Of a stretch of 47,263 bases of DNA, positions 8,518 to 15,667 are shown piece after piece. Both the position numbers and the translations under genes were made by a program. Below the pieces are notes generated by a model. It searched no databases, was not told where the DNA came from, and was given only the letters and a program-made list of their open reading frames with translations. The stretch is from Cyanobacteria bacterium K_DeepCast_35m_m2_155 (GTDB taxonomy: Bacteria; Cyanobacteriota; Cyanobacteriia; PCC-6307; Cyanobiaceae), in contig VGQS01000005.1 in NCBI GenBank assembly GCA_016882285.1, forward strand, positions 1 to 47,263. The letters run 5' to 3'. Numbering within the stretch: the first letter of the stretch is position 1; each line of letters begins with the position of its first letter.

Positions 8518-9591
8518 GTGCCGCCCGCCCGCTCGCCCCGCCCCGCCAAACGCCCCTGGATGGCGCCGCTGCAGCTGGTGCTCAGGCTCGTTGTGGTGGG
8601 TGCCGGTTTGGGGGTGATCGCGGGCACCACCCTGCGCCTGCTGGCGCCGCACCTGGCCCTTGGCGCAGCCAGCCAGCCAGCACCTGAGAATCCTGCGCCT
8701 GGCTTTGGCGCCAACAGTGCTGCTGGGCCGGCCCAGGTGGGGCGTTTTGAACCCCGCAGCGAGATCACGGCCCTCTCCAGCCAGTGGCAGCGCCTGGCCG
8801 CGGCCCAGAAGGATCTGACCGTCTCGGGTTACCTGCTGGTGCTCGATGACGGCCGGTTTGCCCAGCTGCAGAGCGAGCTGCCCCTGCCTGCCGCCAGCTC
8901 GATCAAGACCCCGATCTTGCTGGTGGCGCTCGATGCCTACGACGCCGGCCAGCTGCGCTGGAGCGAACCGCTGGCGATGACCAAAGAGGTTGTCGGCGGC
9001 GGCGCCGGCTGGATGGCCAGCCGACCGATGGGAACGCGCTTCCCGGTGTTTGAGGCCGCCACCGAGATGATCCGGGTCAGTGACAACACCGCCACCAACC
9101 TGTTGATCAAGCGCCTGGGCGGCAAACAGGCCCTCAATCAGGACTTTGCCGCCCTGGGCCTGCCCGCCACGGTGATCAACAACTGGCTGCCTGACCTGGG
9201 CGGCACCAACACCACCAGCAGCAAGGATCTGGCGCGCACGATCGCGCTGGTGGACACCGGCGAGAAGCTCGGCCCCAGGGCCCGTGATCTGTTCCGCCAG
9301 ATCATGGGCAGCTCGCGCACCAACACGCTGATCCCGCTGGGCCTGCTGCAGGGCCTCGGCAAGGACGCAGCCGATCCTGACAGCGAGCTGCTGAGCTTTG
9401 GCATCAGCGCCTACAACAAAACCGGTGATATCGGCATCGCCTACGCCGATGCGGCCCTGATCCAGTTGCCGACCGGTCAGCGCGCCGTCCTGGCGCTGAT
9501 GGTCAAAGGCCCGTTCAATGACCCTCGCTCCACCGATCTGATCCGTGCCATGGCCGCAGAAGTCGCCAAGACCCTGGTTGGACGACGCTGA
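8518..9591 (+). CDS. Class A beta-lactamase/penicillin-recognising serine hydrolase
   Basis: 357 residues with an N-terminal membrane anchor (about 17-40), a proline/alanine-rich linker (50-78) and a periplasmic serine hydrolase domain. The three family motifs are intact: S127-S-I-K130 (nucleophile and base), S188-D-N190, and K301-T-G303. The fold suggests acylation by beta-lactams or peptidoglycan stem peptides. The omega-loop glutamate (Glu166 in class A numbering), which drives deacylation, has no obvious counterpart: the matching stretch reads INNWLPDLGGTNTTSS. It may therefore act as a penicillin-binding carboxypeptidase or esterase rather than a beta-lactamase. The start is GTG 8518; ATG at codon 15 is an alternative. 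The stop overlaps the next gene by one base. Confidence 0.8.
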   Translation: MPPARSPRPAKRPWMAPLQLVLRLVVVGAGLGVIAGTTLRLLAPHLALGAASQPAPENPAPGFGANSAAGPAQVGRFEPRSEITALSSQWQRLAAAQKDLTVSGYLLVLDDGRFAQLQSELPLPAASSIKTPILLVALDAYDAGQLRWSEPLAMTKEVVGGGAGWMASRPMGTRFPVFEAATEMIRVSDNTATNLLIKRLGGKQALNQDFAALGLPATVINNWLPDLGGTNTTSSKDLARTIALVDTGEKLGPRARDLFRQIMGSSRTNTLIPLGLLQGLGKDAADPDSELLSFGISAYNKTGDIGIAYADAALIQLPTGQRAVLALMVKGPFNDPRSTDLIRAMAAEVAKTLVGRR

Positions 9592-11033
9592 TGAGACGGC
9601 GCACCCTGCCCTTGCTCGCAGCCCTGGCCGTTCTGCCTGTGGCCGCCCAAGTCCAGGCCCAGGCCCAGGCCCAGCCCGGCAACCCTGCGCCTGTGCCGTC
9701 GCTGAGGCGGCAGGCGGTGGCGCCGCTGCCTGGTGGGCTGGATCAGGTGCTGGTGGTCAACGACAACAACCCCGAGCTGATCACAGCGCCGGGCATCTTG
9801 CTCTCGAGCTTTGACGGCAAGGGCCGCGGCGTCAGCGAAGCCCATCTGAATGTGCCGCTGAGCGGACGCTTCGATCTGTTCAGCCATCACGTCTTTGCAG
9901 GCAAGCCCGAGAGCCTGGATTCCACGCTCTGGATTGCAGTGGTGGCCGAGCCGCGTGGTGACAAGCCTGTGGCGCTGAAGCTGCTGGCGGGCTCGACGGC
10001 GCTGTCGCAATCGCTCGATCCCACCCAGCCCGGCGCCCCCTTTCTGCCCCTGCCGGCCCTGTTGAGCCAGGGGATGACGCCGGTGTATGCCGGCCCCGGC
10101 AGCCGCGTGGCGACCGAGTTGCTCGCGCGCCAGCGCAGTCCAGTGCTGCCTCAAGGCTGGACCCTGGCCCCTGCCCAGCTGAGCCCCCTGCTGGTGCTGC
10201 CGATTCCGGTGCGGGGGCTTGATCCGCTGCTGAACGGCCGCAACCTGCAGTTGCGCCTGCAGAGCGATGGACCCCTGTCGCTGGCGGTGCTGGCGGCTTT
10301 TGGCCCCAACGACCAGCCGCCGCCGGCGCAGACCTGGGCGGCCCTGCTCGATGGGCCGCTCAGCCCCAGGGAGCACAAAGCGAGCCCCAAAGGCGCACCC
10401 GGGCCGATGGTGTACTCGCGCGTGAGTGGTGTGCAGAACGGCAGCGTTTGGAGCGGGCGCATCACCGATCCGGGCAAGCCCTACCTGAGCACCGATCGGG
10501 CCCCGATCTCCTGGCCGATTGCCTCGCTGGAGCGCGGCACGCTGGGTACAGCGCAGGTCCAGACCGCTGCGCTGGAACGCTTCTACCCCGGTACCGCCTG
10601 GGCGGCCCATGGCAATTACGGGGTCGAATACGACCTCAGCCTGCCGCTGCGCAACACCAGCAGCAGACCGGTGAGCCTGCAGCTTGCCTTGGAAGCACCG
10701 CTCAAAAGCGACCAGAACCAGGCTGGCTTGCGGTTTTTGACGGCTCCTTCTCGGGCCGTGATGTTCCGCGGCACGGTCGAGGTCAGTGGCCTCGATGGCC
10801 CCGCTGGCCGTCCTGCCGGTCGCCAGAGCTTTCACCTGGTGCTGCGCCACGGGCAGCAGGGTCCCGCGCTGGGCACGGTGACGCTCGCTCCGGGCGCCGA
10901 GCGCCAGCTGCGGGTGCGCCTGATCTATCCCGCCGATGCCACCCCGCCGCAGGTGCTGAGCCTGTTGCCCGCCCCGGCTGCTGAGCCGCCTGTGAAACAA
11001 TCCCCACCAGCCCCTGCATCGAGCCAGCCGTGA
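9591..11033 (+). CDS. DUF3370-like exported protein
   Basis: 480 residues. It has a signal peptide (MRRRTLPLLAALAVLPVAA, cleavage near 20) followed by a low-complexity QVQAQAQAQ stretch made by tandem caggcc units at the DNA level. The rest is a long beta-rich region without cysteines, ending in a proline-rich tail (PAPAAEPPVKQSPPAP). It resembles the cyanobacterial DUF3370 family of exported proteins of unknown function; landmarks include LVVNDNNPELITAPGILLSSF near the start of the mature part (two adjoining segments) and WAAHGNYGVEYDLSLPLRNT. It overlaps the hydrolase before it by one base and chlI after it by four, so all three may be one transcript. No enzymatic motif was found. Confidence 0.7.
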   Translation: MRRRTLPLLAALAVLPVAAQVQAQAQAQPGNPAPVPSLRRQAVAPLPGGLDQVLVVNDNNPELITAPGILLSSFDGKGRGVSEAHLNVPLSGRFDLFSHHVFAGKPESLDSTLWIAVVAEPRGDKPVALKLLAGSTALSQSLDPTQPGAPFLPLPALLSQGMTPVYAGPGSRVATELLARQRSPVLPQGWTLAPAQLSPLLVLPIPVRGLDPLLNGRNLQLRLQSDGPLSLAVLAAFGPNDQPPPAQTWAALLDGPLSPREHKASPKGAPGPMVYSRVSGVQNGSVWSGRITDPGKPYLSTDRAPISWPIASLERGTLGTAQVQTAALERFYPGTAWAAHGNYGVEYDLSLPLRNTSSRPVSLQLALEAPLKSDQNQAGLRFLTAPSRAVMFRGTVEVSGLDGPAGRPAGRQSFHLVLRHGQQGPALGTVTLAPGAERQLRVRLIYPADATPPQVLSLLPAPAAEPPVKQSPPAPASSQP

Positions 11034-12118
11034 CCCAAGCCCGCCAGCGCCGGGTCTTCCCCTTCACCGCGATCGTTGGCCAGGAGGAGATGAAGCTGGC
11101 CCTGCTGCTCAACGTGATCGATCCCCGCATCGGCGGGGTCATGATCATGGGTGACCGGGGCACCGGCAAATCGACCACGATCCGCGCGCTGGCTGACCTG
11201 CTGCCCGAGATCGACGTGGTGGCAGGCGATCCGTACAACAGCTCGCCCAGCGACCCCGACCTGCAGAGCAGCGAGGTGCGCGAGCGTCTGGGCCGCGGCG
11301 AGCAGCTGCACACCGAGCCGCGCCAGGTGCCGATGGTGGACCTGCCCCTGGGCGCCACCGAGGACCGCCTCTGCGGCACCATCGACATCGAAAAAGCCCT
11401 GAGTGAGGGCGTGCGCGCCTTTGAACCTGGCCTGCTGGCCAAGGCCAACCGCGGCCTGCTGTACGTCGATGAGGTCAACCTGCTCGATGACCACCTGGTC
11501 GACGTGCTGCTCGACTCGGCCGCCTCAGGCTGGAACACCGTCGAGCGTGAGGGGGTGAGCGTGCGCCACCCGGCCCGTTTTGTACTGATCGGTTCCGGCA
11601 ACCCCGAAGAGGGTGAGCTCAGGCCCCAGCTGCTCGATCGCTTCGGCATGAGCGTCGAGGTGCGCACCGTGCGCGACCCCGAACTGCGCGTGCAGGTGGT
11701 CGATCAGCGCACCGCCTTCGACAACGACCCCGACGGGTTCAACAACGCCGTGCAGGTCAATCAGGATGCGCTGCAGGCCCGCGTGGTCGAGGCCCAGCAG
11801 CGCCTGGCTCAGGTGCAGATCGACGACGACCTGCGCATCCGCATCAGCGCCATCTGCGGTGAGCTCGATGTCGATGGCCTGCGCGGCGACATCGTCACCA
11901 ACCGCGCCGCCCGCGCCCTGGCGGCCTTTGAGGGCCGCACCGAGGTCACAGAAGACGACGTGGCCAGGGTGGTGGCCTGTTGCCTGCGCCACCGTCTGCG
12001 CAAGGACCCGCTGGAGCAGATCGACTCCGGGGACCGGGTGGTCAAGGTGTTCTGCAAGGTGTTCGAGCGGCCTGAAGCCAGCGACCGCAGCGCCTTTGAA
12101 CTGGCTCTGGCGGCGTGA
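11030..12118 (+). CDS. chlI: Magnesium chelatase ATPase subunit I
   Basis: AAA+ ATPase of the three-subunit enzyme (ChlI, ChlD, ChlH) that inserts Mg2+ into protoporphyrin IX, the first committed step of chlorophyll synthesis. FTAIVGQEEMKLALLLN opens the AAA+ core. Walker A is GDRGTGKST (41-49). Walker B is LLYVDEVNLL (Asp147, Glu148). The ChlI-specific insertions QVPMVDLPLGATEDRLCGT and the NPEEGELRPQLLDRFG sensor 1/arginine segment are present. 362 residues is full length. It starts on the GTG of GTGA shared with the DUF3370 gene; the true family start is close to this point. chlD and chlH are not in the window. Confidence 0.97.
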   Translation: MTQARQRRVFPFTAIVGQEEMKLALLLNVIDPRIGGVMIMGDRGTGKSTTIRALADLLPEIDVVAGDPYNSSPSDPDLQSSEVRERLGRGEQLHTEPRQVPMVDLPLGATEDRLCGTIDIEKALSEGVRAFEPGLLAKANRGLLYVDEVNLLDDHLVDVLLDSAASGWNTVEREGVSVRHPARFVLIGSGNPEEGELRPQLLDRFGMSVEVRTVRDPELRVQVVDQRTAFDNDPDGFNNAVQVNQDALQARVVEAQQRLAQVQIDDDLRIRISAICGELDVDGLRGDIVTNRAARALAAFEGRTEVTEDDVARVVACCLRHRLRKDPLEQIDSGDRVVKVFCKVFERPEASDRSAFELALAA

Positions 12119-12142
12119 TCAAGCGCAGGCCGCATTGATGCC

Positions 12143-12607
12143 ATGAGAATTCTTGGCATCGATCCCGGCCTGGCCCGTGTCGGCTATGGGGTGATCGAGG
12201 TCGAAGGCCGTCAGCAGCGCCTGCTGGATTGCGGGATCATTCGCACCGATGCTGGCCGCCCTGAGGGCGAGCGCATGGTCGAGATCGCTCGCGATCTGCG
12301 GGTGCTGCTGAGAACCTGGCGCCCCCAGCTGGCGGCGGTGGAGAAATTTTTCTTCTATCGCTCCAGCACCACCATTGCGGTGGTTCAGGCGCGCGGCGTG
12401 GTGATGATGACCCTGGCGCGTTTTGCCGTGCCTGTGGTCGAGTTTCCTCCCATGCAGATCAAGCTGGCCCTGGCGGGATCGGGCCATGCCCGCAAAGACG
12501 AGGTGCTCGAGGCGGTCATGCGCGAGCTCGATCTCAGCGAACCGCCCCGGCCTGACGACGCCGCCGATGCCCTGGCCGTGGCCCTGACCGGTTGGTTCCA
12601 GCGGTGA
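12143..12607 (+). CDS. ruvC: Holliday junction resolvase RuvC
   Basis: Dimeric endonuclease that cuts Holliday junctions after RuvAB branch migration. The RNase H-like fold carries the four acidic residues: Asp7 (LGIDPGL), Glu67 (AAVEKFFF), Asp139 and Asp142 (PDDAADALA). [19 protein letters not shown] and [20 protein letters not shown] are also diagnostic. 154 residues, slightly shorter than E. coli RuvC (173) but complete. ATG 12143 is 24 bases after chlI. The stop overlaps the next start by GTGA. Confidence 0.96.
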   Translation: MRILGIDPGLARVGYGVIEVEGRQQRLLDCGIIRTDAGRPEGERMVEIARDLRVLLRTWRPQLAAVEKFFFYRSSTTIAVVQARGVVMMTLARFAVPVVEFPPMQIKLALAGSGHARKDEVLEAVMRELDLSEPPRPDDAADALAVALTGWFQR

Positions 12608-13167
12608 AAGCGGAGCTGCGCCACGCGTTTCGCCAGCTGCGCCGGCAACACGTTGCTGGCCTGCAGCAGGTGCTGGAGCAGTCGCTTGGCGGTTGGCTCC
12701 AGCCCTGGACGCGCTCAGCTGCTGGCAGGCATCTGGGGCTGTTCTGGCCGCAGGGAAGCGAACCCGATCTACGCAGCAGCTTGCAGCAGCTCAGCAGCCC
12801 GCTCGCGTTGCCCGTGGTTGAGGCGGGAGAACTGCGCTATCGCCACTGGCTGGCTGGTGAGCGTCTCGCCCCAGACGAATGCGGCATCCCAGCGCCCTTG
12901 CCTTCGATGCAGCTGCTCAGCGCTGAGCAGCTGGCGCTGCTGTTGGTGCCGGCCCTGGCCATCGATCGGGGCGGTGTGCGGCTCGGTTCAGGCGGGGGCT
13001 GGTATGACCGCTTGCGCCGTGAACCCGCCTGGCGCGCTGTCCCCGCCCTTGTCGTGCTGCCAGCGGCCTGTGTGAGCGAGCGCCTACCCGCTGACCCGTG
13101 GGATGTGCCCTTCGATGGCTGGCTCGATGAGCTGGGTCTGCACTGGTTGACGCCACCGCGGTTTTGA
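12604..13167 (+). CDS. 5-formyltetrahydrofolate cyclo-ligase family protein
   Basis: 187 residues. ATP-dependent conversion of 5-formyl-THF to 5,10-methenyl-THF is the family reaction (folate salvage, product of yeast FAU1/E. coli ygfA type genes). Visible features: N-terminal [15 protein letters not shown] (substrate/ATP-binding helix with the conserved RxxxRxxR pattern), [24 protein letters not shown] (nucleotide loop; two adjoining motifs, with Trp replacing the usual Tyr in GGGYYDR), and a C-terminal [10 protein letters not shown] equivalent to the DxxxD end motif. It starts at GTG 12604, overlapping the ruvC stop. A good TTGACA hexamer overlaps its stop codon but has no clear -10 partner. 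Confidence 0.88.
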   Translation: MKAELRHAFRQLRRQHVAGLQQVLEQSLGGWLQPWTRSAAGRHLGLFWPQGSEPDLRSSLQQLSSPLALPVVEAGELRYRHWLAGERLAPDECGIPAPLPSMQLLSAEQLALLLVPALAIDRGGVRLGSGGGWYDRLRREPAWRAVPALVVLPAACVSERLPADPWDVPFDGWLDELGLHWLTPPRF

Positions 13168-13242
13168 CAAACCGTTCACATCAGCGCGCAGTGCTCGGGC
13201 CCGTTTGCCAGGATCGAGCAGTGTTCAAGGTTGCCGGTGTCG

Positions 13243-13428
13243 ATGCGCCCCGCACAACAAGCCGCTGATCATGAGCAGCCCTCTGCCCTGAGCGGGCCTG
13301 AGCGCGTGCTGGCCGCTGAGTTGCAGAGCCGGGGCGGCAGCAATGGCGCCCTCTCGATGATGGTGACCTCGATGGTGCATATGGTGCAGGCTGGCAAGAC
13401 GCCACAAAGTCGTTGGAAAGCCTCCTGA
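13243..13428 (+). CDS. Small hypothetical protein, 61 residues
   Basis: Not recognised. ATG 13243 opens a frame with the G/C-biased third positions of its neighbours. The C-terminal half (LAAELQSRGGSNGALS and MMVTSMVHMVQAGKTPQSRW) reads like a compact helical protein rich in methionine; the first 20 residues look unstructured. No signal peptide or cysteine. The frame could start earlier at TTG 13231. It overlaps the start of the next gene by 16 bases, which suggests coupling. The whole stretch 13168-13412 (245 bases) has no other gene candidate, so if this is not coding the gap is empty. Moderate confidence from codon pattern only. Confidence 0.5.
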   Translation: MRPAQQAADHEQPSALSGPERVLAAELQSRGGSNGALSMMVTSMVHMVQAGKTPQSRWKAS

Positions 13429-13865
13429 ACCCGCGGCGATCTGCCCTGCTGATGCTGGCGGTTGCCGCTGGACTGACTGCGGCCCTGTTGAGCCCGGCGC
13501 CTGCCTCGGCCCACGCCATCGAGAGCACGCTTGAGCGCATCGCTGGCCTGAACCGAACCTTCGAGCTGCAGAGCCGCTTCAGCACGGGGCTGCCAGCTGC
13601 CGGTGCCCAGGTTTCACTGGTTTCACCCTCAGGCGCTTCGCTCGCCTTGGGCAGCACCAATGCCGAGGGTCAGCTGCGCTTTGCCGTGCCCGACGCCGTC
13701 GATCCGTCCTGGGAGGTCAGGGTCGATCAAGGGCCTGGCCATCGCGACTACCTCGAGGTGCCCCTAGCGGCATCGGGTTCTGGTCTGTTTGCCGCCAGTG
13801 GGCTGTCGGCTGTGGTGCTGCTTGGGGCTGTGGTGGTGGGCTTCAATCGCCGCCTGGGACGCTGA
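13413..13865 (+). CDS. Exported single-anchor protein with carboxypeptidase-regulatory-like beta domain
   Basis: 150 residues. A signal peptide (basic NPRRS, hydrophobic core, cleavage near PASAHA at about 33) precedes a beta-sandwich-like region with the pattern AGAQVSLVSPSGASLALGS, then NAEGQLRFAVPD and VDQGPGHRDY. A C-terminal membrane helix (about 124-145) ends in NRRLGR. The fold pattern resembles carboxypeptidase regulatory-like domains attached to some cyanobacterial cobalt/nickel transport components, but no transporter is nearby and no metal ligand cluster is seen. The start TTG 13413 keeps the basic n-region; ATG 13452 would shorten it. Three bases separate its stop from sufE. Function unknown. 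Confidence 0.65.
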   Translation: MESLLNPRRSALLMLAVAAGLTAALLSPAPASAHAIESTLERIAGLNRTFELQSRFSTGLPAAGAQVSLVSPSGASLALGSTNAEGQLRFAVPDAVDPSWEVRVDQGPGHRDYLEVPLAASGSGLFAASGLSAVVLLGAVVVGFNRRLGR

Positions 13866-13867
13866 CG

Positions 13868-14305
13868 ATGGCCGCCACCGGGAGCGCTGAGCTTGATGCG
13901 ATCGTTGCTCGCTTGGCGGGGACCAGCGATCCCAAGCGACGCTACGAATACGTGCTCTGGCTGGCCAAGGGGCTCGAGCCCCTAGCCGATGCACACCGCC
14001 AGGACGCCTTCAAGGTGAAGGGCTGCGTGTCCCAGGTGTATGTGGTGGCGCAGCTGGTCGACGGCAAGCTGCACTGGCAGGGTGATTCCGACGCCGCCAT
14101 CACCAAGGGCCTGTTGGCTCTGTTGATCAAGGGGCTCGAGGGCCTCACCCCGGCCCAGGCGGTGGCCATCGATCCGGGGTTCATGGCCCAGACAGGGCTG
14201 CAGGCGAGCCTGACCCCGTCAAGGGCCAATGGCTTCATCAACATTTTCAAGATGATGCAGGCCCAGGCCCAGGCTCTGCTCGAGCCGAACACCGGTGATT
14301 TCTAG
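13868..14305 (+). CDS. sufE: SufE-family sulfur acceptor for cysteine desulfurase
   Basis: 145 residues. SufE takes persulfide sulfur from SufS and passes it to the SufBCD scaffold for Fe-S cluster assembly. The key motif VKGCVSQVYV holds the acceptor Cys at about position 53. RRYEYVLWLAKGLEPL in the N-terminal half, GDSDAAITKGLLALL and the C-terminal NGFINIFKMM match SufE. Start is ATG 13868, two bases after the stop of the exported protein gene. No other suf genes are in the window. In a cell with PetC (Rieske) and photosystem I the demand for Fe-S clusters is high. Confidence 0.93.
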   Translation: MAATGSAELDAIVARLAGTSDPKRRYEYVLWLAKGLEPLADAHRQDAFKVKGCVSQVYVVAQLVDGKLHWQGDSDAAITKGLLALLIKGLEGLTPAQAVAIDPGFMAQTGLQASLTPSRANGFINIFKMMQAQAQALLEPNTGDF

Positions 14306-14332
14306 GATCGCCGCCATGTCTGCGTGCCTGTC

Positions 14333-15664
14333 ATGACCATCGGCATCGGCCTGCTCGGCCTGGGAACGGTTGGTGCTGGTGTGGCCCAGATCCTCGCGAC
14401 CCCCCGCGGACGCCATCCGCTGGTGGGCGAGCTGGCCCTGCGCCGGGTGGCCGTCAGAGATCTGCAACGCGCCAGGCCGATCGAGCTGCCCTCAGATCTG
14501 CTGACCACCGACGCCGAAGCGGTGGTCGATGATCCGGCCGTCGAGATTGTTGTCGAGGTGATGGGCGGCCTCGAGCCGGCCCGCAGCCTGATCCTGCGCG
14601 CCATTGCTGTCGGCAAGCCTGTCGTCACGGCCAACAAGGCTGTGATCGCCCGCTACGGCGAGGAGATTGCCGCAGCCGCTGCGGCCCGTGGCGTGTATGT
14701 GCTGATTGAAGCGGCCGTCGGAGGCGGCATACCGATCATCGAGCCGCTCAAGCAGTCGCTGGGGGCCAACCGCATCAGCCGGGTGAGCGGCATCATCAAC
14801 GGCACCACCAACTACATCCTGAGCCGCATGGCCGACGAGGGTGCGGCCTACACCGAGGTGCTCGCCGACGCCCAGCGCCTGGGTTACGCCGAGGCTGATC
14901 CGGCGGCCGACGTGCAGGGCGGTGACGCCGCCGACAAGATTGCGATTCTGGCTGCCCTCGCCTATGGCGGCTCGATCACCCGTAGTGCCATCCCCACCCA
15001 GGGCATCGATCGTCTCGATGCCCGTGATGTGGCCTATGCCGATCAGCTGGGGTATGGCGTCAAGTTGCTGGCTGTGGCTGAACAGGTGGCCACCACGGCC
15101 GAGGGCGTCGCCGAGCTCGATGTCAGTGTCAACCCGACCCTGGTGCCCCGTGATCACCCCCTTGCCGGAGTCCATGGCGTCAACAACGCGATCCTGGTGG
15201 AAGGTGATCCGGTGGGTCGGGTGATGTTTTACGGCCCGGGTGCCGGCGCCGGCCCGACGGCTTCAGCCGTGGTGGCCGACATCCTCAACATTGCCGGCAT
15301 TCGCCAGGTCAGTGCTCTGGGCACCCCTGAGCAACCCGTGCCCCTCGATCCCCTGCTGGCGGCGGGCAGCTGGCGTCCCTGCCGTCTGGTGGATTCGGCC
15401 CAGACCCGTCACCGCAACTACGTGCGGCTGCGCACCAGCGACCAGGCCGGTGTGATCGGTCGCATCGGCACCTGTTTCGGCGATGCCGGGGTATCGCTGC
15501 AGTCGATCGTGCAGTTTCAGGCGCCCACTGACAGCGAGGGCGGCGAGGCCGAGATCGTGGTGATCACCCACGAGGTGCAGGAAGCCTGCTTCAGGCAGGC
15601 GATGGCCGCGATTGAAGCGTTGCCGGTGGTTGCGTCTGTGGCTGCCTGCCTGCGCACGCTGTAG
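14333..15664 (+). CDS. hom: Homoserine dehydrogenase
   Basis: NAD(P)H-dependent reduction of aspartate semialdehyde to homoserine, leading to threonine and methionine. Residues 4-30 hold the Rossmann motif GLLGLGTVGAG. GKPVVTANKAVI (the KxxxA/NK segment), ISGIINGTTNYIL-type sequence (here VSGIINGTTNYIL) and EADPAADVQGGDAADKIAIL are the catalytic and substrate regions. A C-terminal ACT domain (about 360-440, NYVRLRTSDQAGVIGRIG) is the usual threonine feedback site. 443 residues from ATG 14333; GTG 14324 is three codons upstream. No aspartokinase is fused. Three bases separate its stop from the ABC substrate-binding gene. Confidence 0.95.
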   Translation: MTIGIGLLGLGTVGAGVAQILATPRGRHPLVGELALRRVAVRDLQRARPIELPSDLLTTDAEAVVDDPAVEIVVEVMGGLEPARSLILRAIAVGKPVVTANKAVIARYGEEIAAAAAARGVYVLIEAAVGGGIPIIEPLKQSLGANRISRVSGIINGTTNYILSRMADEGAAYTEVLADAQRLGYAEADPAADVQGGDAADKIAILAALAYGGSITRSAIPTQGIDRLDARDVAYADQLGYGVKLLAVAEQVATTAEGVAELDVSVNPTLVPRDHPLAGVHGVNNAILVEGDPVGRVMFYGPGAGAGPTASAVVADILNIAGIRQVSALGTPEQPVPLDPLLAAGSWRPCRLVDSAQTRHRNYVRLRTSDQAGVIGRIGTCFGDAGVSLQSIVQFQAPTDSEGGEAEIVVITHEVQEACFRQAMAAIEALPVVASVAACLRTL

Positions 15665-15667
15665 CCC

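Noticed and set aside
9650-9680. Tandem caggcc units as a variable-number repeat
   Set aside because: Only about four units within the coding sequence of a Gln/Ala linker; noted under the gene but too short to treat as a separate repeat element.
9477-11000. Leftward open frame of about 507 codons opposite the DUF3370 gene
   Set aside because: The plus-strand frame has a signal peptide and coupled start/stop at both ends; the antisense frame has neither and its product is Gln/Arg-rich.
13164-13192. Perfect TTGACA hexamer overlapping the cyclo-ligase stop as a promoter
   Set aside because: No sensible -10 box lies 16-18 bases downstream; the sequence there is GC-rich.
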